Below are positions 49,390-56,156 of a stretch of 64,000 bases of DNA, in pieces (positions within the stretch are counted from its first letter, which is position 1; each line of letters starts with the position of its first letter). Position numbers and translations under genes: made by a program. A model generated the notes under the pieces. That model saw only the letters and a list, made by a program, of their open reading frames with translations. It was not told the origin of the DNA and made no database searches. The stretch comes from Marivivens sp. (GTDB lineage Bacteria > Pseudomonadota > Alphaproteobacteria > Rhodobacterales > Rhodobacteraceae), in contig JAHEBU010000007.1 of NCBI GenBank assembly GCA_024642115.1, positions 124,001 to 188,000 of the forward strand, read 5' to 3'.

Positions 49390-50243
49390 TGCGGCTGGCC
49401 CTGATCCTGGCCCTGATCGGAATGCCAGCGCTGGCAGACGCGCAGATGACCACCCAGACCTGCACAAAAGGCTGGCAGACGCTGATCGACACACTCGGGT
49501 CCTTCAACAGCAACTCCGGCAACGAGAGGACCCGCCGACAGGCGGTGGCGCGGGCGATTCCCAACACGGCGACGCCCGATGGATGGTGCCGGATGCTGGG
49601 TGCTGACCTTGGGATTGGCGGCAAACACTTCACCTCCCTTGATTGGCAGGCAGACGACCTTGACCTGTTCCTCGACGGGGACGGCTTGCCAACCGGACTT
49701 CGGCTGCGCATGGCTGGCCTGTTCTTCGACGAAGGCAGCCGCGCCCGATACGACGCGGCTGTCGCTCTGCGCCGTATCCCCGGCCAACCCGGGGTCATTA
49801 TCGACACACTTGACCTGCGGGACGCGGCGGGCGCCGGGTTCAGCGGCTCTGGCCAAGTTGACGGGGGAATGGTCGATACACTCAGCATGGCCATGATGAG
49901 TGCCGCAGAGATGCGGCTCACCGACCTCAGCCTTATCGCCGATGTGACACCCGGCCTGATGTCCGACCTCGCGGCCGGCTGGACCGCTACCGCCCTTGAC
50001 GGGGCGCTGGCGGACCTGACCCCCGACCAGATCGACGATGCGAGCCGCAGCGCCGCGACTGCCTTCTTCGCGGCCCTGCCCAACGCGACCGGGCAACTCA
50101 CAGCCGGGCTCCATTCCGATGCGGGTGTGGGCACTCTGGACGCCATTGTGGCCTTTTCCCATGCCAAATCGGCACCGTTGTCTCAGGCTCTGGCGATCTA
50201 CCTCGACGGCGTCACCAGCACCCTGACATGGCTCCCGCGTTGA
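49389..50243 (+). CDS. Exported protein of unknown function
   Basis: A 284-residue exported protein (signal to about residue 18, ADA-Q). Two Cys lie near the mature start (TCTKGW; GWCRMLG). The rest mixes beta-like stretches and Ala-rich helices, with an internal region (AMMSAAEMRLTDLSLIADVTPGL, in part) rich in small residues. No domain recognised. It is coupled to ftsY by a 1-bp overlap, although its role need not relate to SRP. Confidence 0.65.
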   Translation: MRLALILALIGMPALADAQMTTQTCTKGWQTLIDTLGSFNSNSGNERTRRQAVARAIPNTATPDGWCRMLGADLGIGGKHFTSLDWQADDLDLFLDGDGLPTGLRLRMAGLFFDEGSRARYDAAVALRRIPGQPGVIIDTLDLRDAAGAGFSGSGQVDGGMVDTLSMAMMSAAEMRLTDLSLIADVTPGLMSDLAAGWTATALDGALADLTPDQIDDASRSAATAFFAALPNATGQLTAGLHSDAGVGTLDAIVAFSHAKSAPLSQALAIYLDGVTSTLTWLPR

Positions 50244-50299
50244 TCCTGCGGCGCCACTCCTCTTTTTCGGTTCACCTTGCATTAACACCTCTCTGGGGG

Positions 50300-50333
50300 A
50301 GACCCGCAGGGACGGGGGGCAGACAGCCCCCCT
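50300..50333. repeat. GC-rich hairpin repeat, copy 1
   Basis: Perfect 7-bp stem GGGGGGC / GCCCCCC with an AGACA loop (50314-50332), preceded by GAGACCCGCAGGGAC. A closely similar element is at 55911-55950, and the 29-bp tandem array shares GACCCGCAGGG. It lies in the gap before the EamA transporter gene. Confidence 0.8.
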
Positions 50334-50363
50334 CGACCTCTCTCCAAAAGAACCTCGTGCCCC

Positions 50364-51266
50364 ATGGGTGAATGGTTCGTCTCCATTGCCGGCACGCCCG
50401 AAGGGGCGCGGCTGGCCACGGCGCTGGCACTGATGTCGGCGGTCGCGCACGCAATTTTCGGGGCGCTGCAAAAGGGGCGGCACGATCCGTGGCTGACGCG
50501 GGGGGCGATCGACGGTTGGTTGGCGATCATCTCGGCGCCGGTCTGCCTGTTCATCGTGCCCTGGCCCAACGCCGCGACGTGGGGGATCCTTGCCGGGGCG
50601 CTGGTGATCCATTTCGGCTACAAGCTCACCATGGCACTGGCCTATACCAAGGCGGCCTATACCGTCGTCTATCCAGTGGTGCGTGGGACGGGGCCGCTGG
50701 TCACGGTGGCTGCGGCATCCGTCATTTTCCACGAAAATTTCACCACGGTGCAATGGCTGGGGGTGGGGTGCCTGTCGGGGGGCATCCTGCTCTTGGCCCT
50801 GCGCAACCTCAGCGAGGAAAAGATCGACCTCCGCGCACTGAAAATCGGGCTCAGCTGGGCGCTGGCAGGCGGGGTGCTGGTGGCGATCTACACCACCTAC
50901 GACGCCTGGGGGATCCGGCAATCGCCCGATCCTTTCACATTTCTCGCGTGGTTCTTCTTCATCACGGCGCTCGATTTCCCGTGGATCGCGGCGTGGCGCT
51001 GGCGACACATGGACAACGCGCCCACCCTTGGCCCGCTCATGGTGCGCGGGGTGGCGGGGGCGTTCATCGCGTGGATCAGTTTCGGCGGAGTGATGATGGC
51101 CACCCGGCTCGACAAGGTAGGCGAGGCGGCGGTGCTGCGCGAAACCTCGACCGTCTTTGCGGCACTGATCGGCTGGTTCATCCTCGGCGAAAAGGTCGGG
51201 CCACGGCGGGCAGCGCTCATGGGACTCATTGCGCTGGGCGCGATCATCGTGGAAATGGGAGGCTGA
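50364..51266 (+). CDS. EamA/DMT-family membrane transporter
   Basis: A 300-residue drug/metabolite transporter with about ten helices in two related halves (first half to about residue 145, second starting near ALKIGLSWALAGG). Such proteins export amino acids or other metabolites; the substrate is unknown. The ribosome site is weak. yciB follows after 11 bp and is probably co-transcribed. Confidence 0.85.
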   Translation: MGEWFVSIAGTPEGARLATALALMSAVAHAIFGALQKGRHDPWLTRGAIDGWLAIISAPVCLFIVPWPNAATWGILAGALVIHFGYKLTMALAYTKAAYTVVYPVVRGTGPLVTVAAASVIFHENFTTVQWLGVGCLSGGILLLALRNLSEEKIDLRALKIGLSWALAGGVLVAIYTTYDAWGIRQSPDPFTFLAWFFFITALDFPWIAAWRWRHMDNAPTLGPLMVRGVAGAFIAWISFGGVMMATRLDKVGEAAVLRETSTVFAALIGWFILGEKVGPRRAALMGLIALGAIIVEMGG

Positions 51267-51277
51267 CGGAGGACATC

Positions 51278-51889
51278 ATGACAGAGCGGCAGATCAACCC
51301 GATTCTCAAACAGGCCCTCGAACTGGGGCCGACGCTGCTGTTCTTCGTGCTGTATCTCAGGATCCGGGACACCACCTATACCTTTGGCGGGGCAGATTAT
51401 TCCGGGTTCATCGTGGCGGCGATCGTGTTCATCCCGATCCTTCTGGCGGCGATGGGCGTGCTCTGGGCGTTGACGGGTAAACTCAGCCGGATGCAGATCG
51501 TGACCGCCGTCATGGTGATCGTGTTCGGCGGGCTCACGGCCTATTTCAATGACGAGCGGTTCTTCAAGATGAAGACGACCATCATCTACGGTCTCTTCGC
51601 CATGCTGCTGGGGATCGGGCTTTTGCGGGGGCAAAGCTGGTTGCAGGTCGTGATGGGCGACATGCTCCCGATGGAACGCGAAGGGTGGATGAAACTCACC
51701 CGTCGTCTGGCCCTGATGTTCGCGGCACTTGCCGTGGCGAACGAGGTGATCTGGCGCACCCAGTCCACCGACCTCTGGGTCAAACTGGAAACCTTTGCCT
51801 TTCCGGCTGCGCTGTTCGCGTTCCTGTGGCTTCAGATCGTGGCATTGCAGAAATACCTGATCGAAGACACTCCGCCCGACCAGAGTTAG
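51278..51889 (+). CDS. yciB: YciB/IspZ-family inner-membrane protein
   Basis: A 203-residue protein with five helices, opening LELGPTLLFFVLYL, typical of the septation protein A/YciB family, and ending with the common NEVIWR and LWVKLE features. Involved in cell-envelope and division functions; mechanism not settled. Ribosome site GGAGGA. Downstream of the EamA gene. Confidence 0.92.
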   Translation: MTERQINPILKQALELGPTLLFFVLYLRIRDTTYTFGGADYSGFIVAAIVFIPILLAAMGVLWALTGKLSRMQIVTAVMVIVFGGLTAYFNDERFFKMKTTIIYGLFAMLLGIGLLRGQSWLQVVMGDMLPMEREGWMKLTRRLALMFAALAVANEVIWRTQSTDLWVKLETFAFPAALFAFLWLQIVALQKYLIEDTPPDQS

Positions 51890-51892
51890 ACC

Positions 51893-52219
51893 CTAGCGTA
51901 ATTCGGTAAATCTTGGCCGCTGCCGCAGGCCCGGGCGGTGTGACCGGCCGTGGGATTCGCGCAGGATGTCGATCTGTCGCGGGCCGAGTTTGCCCAGCAC
52001 GGTCAGCGACGTCTGGCCCTGTCTATGCCAGACGACCCGGCCCGCAATCCGTTCGCCCGCAAACTCCAGCCGAACGACCGCGCCCACCGGAAACTCGGTC
52101 ATCCCGTCCAGGCGCAGACCTGATTCACTGGCGTTCAGGACCATGGCCGTTGTCGTCCCTTCGGCACCCTGAACGTTTACCATATACCGGCACGGCCAAC
52201 GCATCGGCCTGTATCGCAT
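51893..52219 (-). CDS. PilZ-domain protein
   Basis: A 108-residue single PilZ domain that should bind cyclic di-GMP. The RxxxR motif is visible as RWPCR (residues 7-11) and the second motif as NASESGLRL ([D/N]xSxxG). The start has GGGAGG upstream. There is no fused output domain, so it probably acts on another protein. It lies 28 bases from the yciB stop reading toward it. Confidence 0.9.
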   Translation of the reverse strand: MRYRPMRWPCRYMVNVQGAEGTTTAMVLNASESGLRLDGMTEFPVGAVVRLEFAGERIAGRVVWHRQGQTSLTVLGKLGPRQIDILRESHGRSHRPGLRQRPRFTELR

Positions 52220-52273
52220 CCTAGCCTCCCTCGTTCGCGGACAGACCCGCGCCGACAAAAGACCTGATTCGGG

Positions 52274-53191
52274 TTAAGACGGAATTGCCGGGGACAGCCA
52301 GAGGGCGAGGCGGTGCCGCGCGCGCGCCCAGCGGGCCGGCATGGGGCATGTCGTCTGCCCCAGAGCGTCCCGCAACAGGCTCATCGGCACATCGACCGGA
52401 CGGTGCAGCAGGGCGCGGTACAATCCCCAGACGCCGGGGCGCAAATAGCCCGACCAATGACAGATCCGGGCTGCGGGCGGGGCGATGCGGAACCCGATCC
52501 GGCGCAGCGCCGCCAGCATTGCCGGGCGATCCAGGGCCAGGTCCAGACAGCGGGGCAGCCCCGCCGACCCCGCGCCCAACGTCACTCCCTTGAACGGCAG
52601 TGCGGCCCTGAGCAGCACGTCAAACAGCAGGTTCTCGGCCCCGCGCACGGCAAACACTTCGGCCCGGCTGCCTGCCGGTGTGTCAAGGGCGACAACAGCC
52701 TCAGCGACAAAGGCAGCGGCCGACAACAAAACCAATCGCCCCACCGCGCCCGCCGGGACCAGCGCCAGCGCCGTCAGCGCGACGCGGGCGCCCAGCGAAT
52801 GGGCGAACACATGCACCGGACGGTCCGGGGCGATGCGGTGCAGGCGGGATATGACGGTGGCCAGACGAAGTCCCGACGCCTGCGCCTCGGCATAGGCGCC
52901 CCAGATCGTGCCTCTTGCCCGCCAGCCCCAGCCGATCGCCAGCCCTCGGTCCCCCGTCAGGCCCAGACGGCGGGGCCATGACACGGCCTTCCAGCAGTCG
53001 GGGCGAGGGGTCATCGACAGGATATGGGTGTGGGGGTCAGTGTCGGGGTCGGCCGGGTCGAACCGGAACCCGTGGATCATCACGACGATCGGTGCGTCGG
53101 GGCGCAGACCGGCCACGGCATCGGCCAGTGTCGCGTCCCTTGGCAGATCGTGATCGCTGATAGCCAAAATTGCCATGTCGCCCCACCACAT
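52274..53191 (-). CDS. Alpha/beta hydrolase family protein
   Basis: About 305 residues. A hydrolase fold with VVMIHGFRFDP near residue 40 (oxyanion region), nucleophile elbow AHSLGAR near residue 130, and a likely late His in ICHWSGYL. Proteins of this type carry esterase-like or DUF900-like domains; substrate unknown. Two starts are possible; the one chosen has AGAGGA upstream, the other (15 bp downstream) lacks as good a site. Confidence 0.75.
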   Translation of the reverse strand: MWWGDMAILAISDHDLPRDATLADAVAGLRPDAPIVVMIHGFRFDPADPDTDPHTHILSMTPRPDCWKAVSWPRRLGLTGDRGLAIGWGWRARGTIWGAYAEAQASGLRLATVISRLHRIAPDRPVHVFAHSLGARVALTALALVPAGAVGRLVLLSAAAFVAEAVVALDTPAGSRAEVFAVRGAENLLFDVLLRAALPFKGVTLGAGSAGLPRCLDLALDRPAMLAALRRIGFRIAPPAARICHWSGYLRPGVWGLYRALLHRPVDVPMSLLRDALGQTTCPMPARWARARHRLALWLSPAIPS

Positions 53192-53273
53192 GTTGGGTCC
53201 TCTCTTGGACCAGTCCTGCAACAACCGGGTGAATTCCGCATGACGGTTGCGTGACGTTGCGCGCCCGCACCGC

Positions 53274-53302
53274 TTGACGACAGGGCAGGGCGGGGCTATC
53301 CC
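53274..53302 (+). promoter_or_regulatory. Promoter of metZ leader, sigma-70 type
   Basis: -35 TTGACG, 17-bp spacer, -10 TATCCC. Transcription would begin about 53309, exactly where the aptamer starts. Confidence 0.6.
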
Positions 53303-53309
53303 CTGTCGC

Positions 53310-53363
53310 CGTGGCGATTTGTTACCGGATTGCGGGCCACGTTAAACATGCCGCTAAAGAGGG
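53310..53363 (+). promoter_or_regulatory. SAM-II riboswitch aptamer upstream of metZ
   Basis: Pseudoknotted SAM aptamer. P1 pairs GTGGC (53311-53315) with GCCAC (53336-53340). The loop contains GATTT and ACCGGATTGC, and the 3' part reads TAAACATGCCGCTAAAGAGGG. These match the conserved SAM-II segments as I recall them from the metX/metA class (GAUUU, ACCG-AUUGC, UAAA-UG--GCUAAA-AGGG). It would repress metZ when SAM is plentiful. Confidence 0.85.
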
Positions 53364-53375
53364 TAGGGTGCGCAG

Positions 53376-53408
53376 CCCCGATACCTTTTCCCGGTGTCGG
53401 GGTTTTTT
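53376..53408 (+). terminator. Intrinsic terminator in metZ leader
   Basis: Ten-bp stem CCCCGATACC / GGTGTCGGGG (one G-U) with a 7-nt loop and six U at once after it. It lies 12 bp after the aptamer and 27 bp before the metZ ATG, so it must be read through to express metZ. Confidence 0.85.
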
Positions 53409-53435
53409 ATTGGGCCAAGGGGCCAGAGGACGACG

Positions 53436-54629
53436 ATGGGCGACAACGACAAGAATGGCTGGAGCAAACGGACCCGCGCCGTGCACACCGGCATCCGCCG
53501 CAGCCAGTATGGCGAGGTGAGCGAGGCGATGTTCCTGACCCAGGGCTTCGTCTACGACACCGCCGAGGCGGCCGAGGCGCGGTTTATCAAATCGGGCGAC
53601 GACGAATTCATCTATGCCCGCTACGGCAACCCCACCGTGCGGATGTTCGAGGATCGGCTGTCCGACCTGCTGGGGTTCGAGGATGGCTTTGCCTGCGCGT
53701 CCGGCATGGCGGCGGTCAACGGGGCGCTGATGGCGCTGCTCAAGGCAGGCGATCATGTGGTGGCCGCGCGGGCGCTGTTCGGGTCGTGCCTCTATGTGCT
53801 TGAGGATGTGCTGCGGCGTTTCGGGGTCGAGGTGACGCTGATCGATGGGACGGACAATTCGGCGTGGGACACGGCGATCCGGGCCAATACCCGGCTGGTG
53901 TTCCTCGAATCCATCTCCAACCCCACGCTCGAGGTCATTGATCTGGCCCATGTCTGCGCCGTAGCCCACGCCAACGGGGCGCTCGTGGTGGTAGATGATG
54001 CCATGACCACGCCAGTCTTTTCCTATGCGGCCGCCTGCGGGGCCGACATCGCCGTGATCTCGACCACCAAACATGTGGACGGACAGGGGCGGATGCTGGG
54101 CGGTATGATCTGCGGCACCCGCGACCTGATCCGCGGACCAGTTGAGACCTACCTCAAGCATACCGGCGGGGCGATGAACCCCTTTACCGCCTGGACCCAG
54201 CTCAAATCGCTCGAAACGATGGATCTGCGCGTCCGCGCACAGGCCTCTAGCGCACTCACGCTCGCTCAGGCGCTTGAAGGGCACCCCAAGATCGGTTTGG
54301 TCCGCTATCCGGGCCTTCCCTCGCACCCGCAACACCAGGTCGCAAAGGCCCAGTCCGCCTCGGGCGGGACAGTCTTTGCCATTGATGTAGCAGGCGGAAA
54401 AGAGGCCTGCTTCCGCTTCCTCAACGCGCTCGAAATATTCACCATTTCCAACAACTTCGCCGACAGCAAATCGATCGTGACGCACCCAGCCACGACCACG
54501 CACCAAAGGCTGCCGCAACCGCAAAAAGACCTGCTCGGGATCACCCCCGGCCTCGTGCGCATCTCCTGCGGGCTCGAGGATACCGACGACCTTCTGGCCG
54601 ACCTGCGACAGGCGCTCGACGCCGCATGA
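53436..54629 (+). CDS. metZ: O-succinylhomoserine sulfhydrylase
   Basis: PLP enzyme making homocysteine directly from O-succinylhomoserine and sulfide. About 397 residues of the Cys/Met-metabolism PLP family. Conserved: YARYGNPTV near residue 45, CASGMAAVNGAL, and the PLP lysine in STTKHVDGQGR. The start MGDNDK is supported by AGAGGA upstream. It follows a SAM-II riboswitch and terminator, which fits methionine biosynthesis. Confidence 0.94.
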   Translation: MGDNDKNGWSKRTRAVHTGIRRSQYGEVSEAMFLTQGFVYDTAEAAEARFIKSGDDEFIYARYGNPTVRMFEDRLSDLLGFEDGFACASGMAAVNGALMALLKAGDHVVAARALFGSCLYVLEDVLRRFGVEVTLIDGTDNSAWDTAIRANTRLVFLESISNPTLEVIDLAHVCAVAHANGALVVVDDAMTTPVFSYAAACGADIAVISTTKHVDGQGRMLGGMICGTRDLIRGPVETYLKHTGGAMNPFTAWTQLKSLETMDLRVRAQASSALTLAQALEGHPKIGLVRYPGLPSHPQHQVAKAQSASGGTVFAIDVAGGKEACFRFLNALEIFTISNNFADSKSIVTHPATTTHQRLPQPQKDLLGITPGLVRISCGLEDTDDLLADLRQALDAA

Positions 54630-54637
54630 CCGCTGAT

Positions 54638-54693
54638 CCGCGCGACCGTCTGGAACGTATGTTGTGGGACTACGTTGGAAATCGGTCGCGCGG
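54638..54693 (+). promoter_or_regulatory. Nested inverted-repeat leader in front of folE2
   Basis: Outer perfect 11-bp inverted repeat CCGCGCGACCG (54638-54648) / CGGTCGCGCGG (54683-54693). Inside it is a second perfect 6-bp pair, AACGTA / TACGTT, with internal loops TCTGG and GGAAAT. The structure begins 8 bp after the metZ stop and ends 43 bp before the folE2 ATG. No U-run follows. A two-stem RNA with conserved-looking internal loops before a folate gene suggests a riboswitch; identity not established. Confidence 0.65.
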
Positions 54694-54736
54694 CCCACAT
54701 ATGGCAGCGTCTGACCAACCCCTGGGGGACCCTGCC

Positions 54737-55837
54737 ATGAACATCCACGCCGAATTCGACCGCGAACCCACCCGTGCCGAAGCCGCCGCCGCCCTCGCCC
54801 TTCTGCGGCGCTGGGCCGTCGACGTGACCCCCGAAGAGGTGGCAACGCTCGACCCGCTGGTCAGCCGCCTGATCCCGGGCCAAGAGGTGTCGAACTATCC
54901 CGCGCTTGCTCGCGCCTACCCCGAGGATTTCGTGGTGGACGAGGCGTACAAGGCCTCCATGCCCGACCTGCAAAACGGACCCTCCTCGCTGATCAAAGGC
55001 GAAAAGACCCAGATCCAGCATGTCGGCATCTCCAACTTCCGGCTGCCGATCCGGTTTCACACCCGCGACAATGGCGACCTGACGCTGGAAACATCCGTGA
55101 CCGGCACCGTGTCGCTGGAAGCGGGCAAAAAGGGCATCAACATGTCCCGGATCATGCGGTCGTTCTACAAACATGCCGATGAAACCTTCAGCTTTGAAGT
55201 GATCGAGGCGGCGCTGAACGACTACCTGACCGACCTCGACAGCTTTGACGCGCGCATCCAGATGCGGTTCTCCTTCCCGATGAAGGTGTCGTCGCTGCGG
55301 TCCGGGCTGCAAGGCTATCAATACTATGACATCGCGCTGGAACTGGTGGAACAGGCGGGCGTGCGCAAAAAGATCGTGCATCTGGACTACGTCTATTCGT
55401 CCACCTGCCCCTGCTCGCTCGAACTCAGCGAACACGCCCGGCAATTCCGGGGGCAACTGGCCACCCCGCATTCGCAGCGGTCTGTCGCCCGGATATCAGT
55501 CGCGCTCGACAATCAGGCCCAGATCCTCTGGTTCGAGGACCTGATCGACATGGCCCGCGCCGCCGTTCCGACAGAGACGCAGGTCATGGTCAAACGCGAA
55601 GATGAACAGGCGTTTGCCGAACTCAACGCAGCCAACCCGATCTTTGTCGAAGACGCGGCACGTCTCTTCTGCGAACAACTGAAAAAGGACCCGCGCATCG
55701 GCGACTTCCGCGTGTTGGCCAGCCACCAGGAAAGCCTGCACAGCCACGACGCGGTCAGCCTGTTGACCGAAGGGCTGACCTTTGCCGCACAAAGCCTCGA
55801 TCCCCGGCTCTTCGCCACGCTCTTCCACGTCGGCTGA
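54737..55837 (+). CDS. folE2: GTP cyclohydrolase IB
   Basis: Zinc-independent-type GTP cyclohydrolase (COG1469), first step of folate or queuosine synthesis. 366 residues. The active-site Cys region is SSTCPCSLELSEH near residue 220, and GEKTQIQHVGISNFRLP (in part) marks the amino-terminal region. The ribosome site GGGGGA is partly covered by a CCCCTGGGG mini-hairpin. No Zur-type box was recognised. Confidence 0.95.
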   Translation: MNIHAEFDREPTRAEAAAALALLRRWAVDVTPEEVATLDPLVSRLIPGQEVSNYPALARAYPEDFVVDEAYKASMPDLQNGPSSLIKGEKTQIQHVGISNFRLPIRFHTRDNGDLTLETSVTGTVSLEAGKKGINMSRIMRSFYKHADETFSFEVIEAALNDYLTDLDSFDARIQMRFSFPMKVSSLRSGLQGYQYYDIALELVEQAGVRKKIVHLDYVYSSTCPCSLELSEHARQFRGQLATPHSQRSVARISVALDNQAQILWFEDLIDMARAAVPTETQVMVKREDEQAFAELNAANPIFVEDAARLFCEQLKKDPRIGDFRVLASHQESLHSHDAVSLLTEGLTFAAQSLDPRLFATLFHVG

Positions 55838-55910
55838 TATCAGGGCAGTGCGCACGCCCTCCTAAATCCTGCCAAAGCCTCTCCCCTGCCTTTGTGCCAA
55901 AAATATCCTC

Positions 55911-55950
55911 GGGGGGGAGGCCGCAGGCCGGGGGGGCAGACAGCCCCCCT
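55911..55950. repeat. GC-rich hairpin repeat, copy 2
   Basis: GGGGGGAGGCCGCAGGCCG followed by GGGGGGC AGACA GCCCCCC, the same hairpin as at 50314-50332. It opens a 319-bp gene-free gap between folE2 and the TPP enzyme, next to the tandem array. Confidence 0.8.
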
Positions 55951-55956
55951 TCCCCG

Positions 55957-56101
55957 GCGACCCGCAGGGGCGCAACTCTTGCCAGGCGACCCGCAGGGGC
56001 GCAACTCTTGCCAGGCTACCCGCAGGGGCGCAACTCCTGCCAGTCGACCCTCAGGTGCGCAACTCTTGCTGATCGGCCCGCAGGGGCGCAACCTCTCCCC
56101 T
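55957..56101. repeat. 29-bp tandem repeat array, about five units
   Basis: Units start at 55957, 55986, 56015, 56044 and 56073 with an exact 29-bp period. The core is GACCCGCAGGGGCGCAACTC, then TTGCCAG. The first two units are identical; the last two drift. There are no spacers. The rest of the 55838-56156 gap holds only the related hairpin repeat and no gene I can support. Confidence 0.93.
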
Positions 56102-56156
56102 TCCCCCCGCAGGCCAAATCCCCCATGCTCGCCGGACCACATGACACGAGGTCCAG

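Noticed and set aside
48918-51008. A 696-codon minus-strand open frame across ftsY, the exported protein and the EamA gene
   Set aside because: It crosses three supported genes and shows no domain, signal or ribosome site.
54638-54693. metZ terminator
   Set aside because: No U-run after either strand of the repeat, and the nested stems with internal loops are unlike a simple terminator.
55957-56101. CRISPR array
   Set aside because: Units are contiguous at 29 bp without unique spacers, and no cas gene is near.
55840-56142. Minus-strand open frame over the tandem repeats (repeated ELRPCG-like peptides)
   Set aside because: It exists only because the 29-bp array is GC-rich with few stops; no signal or ribosome site.
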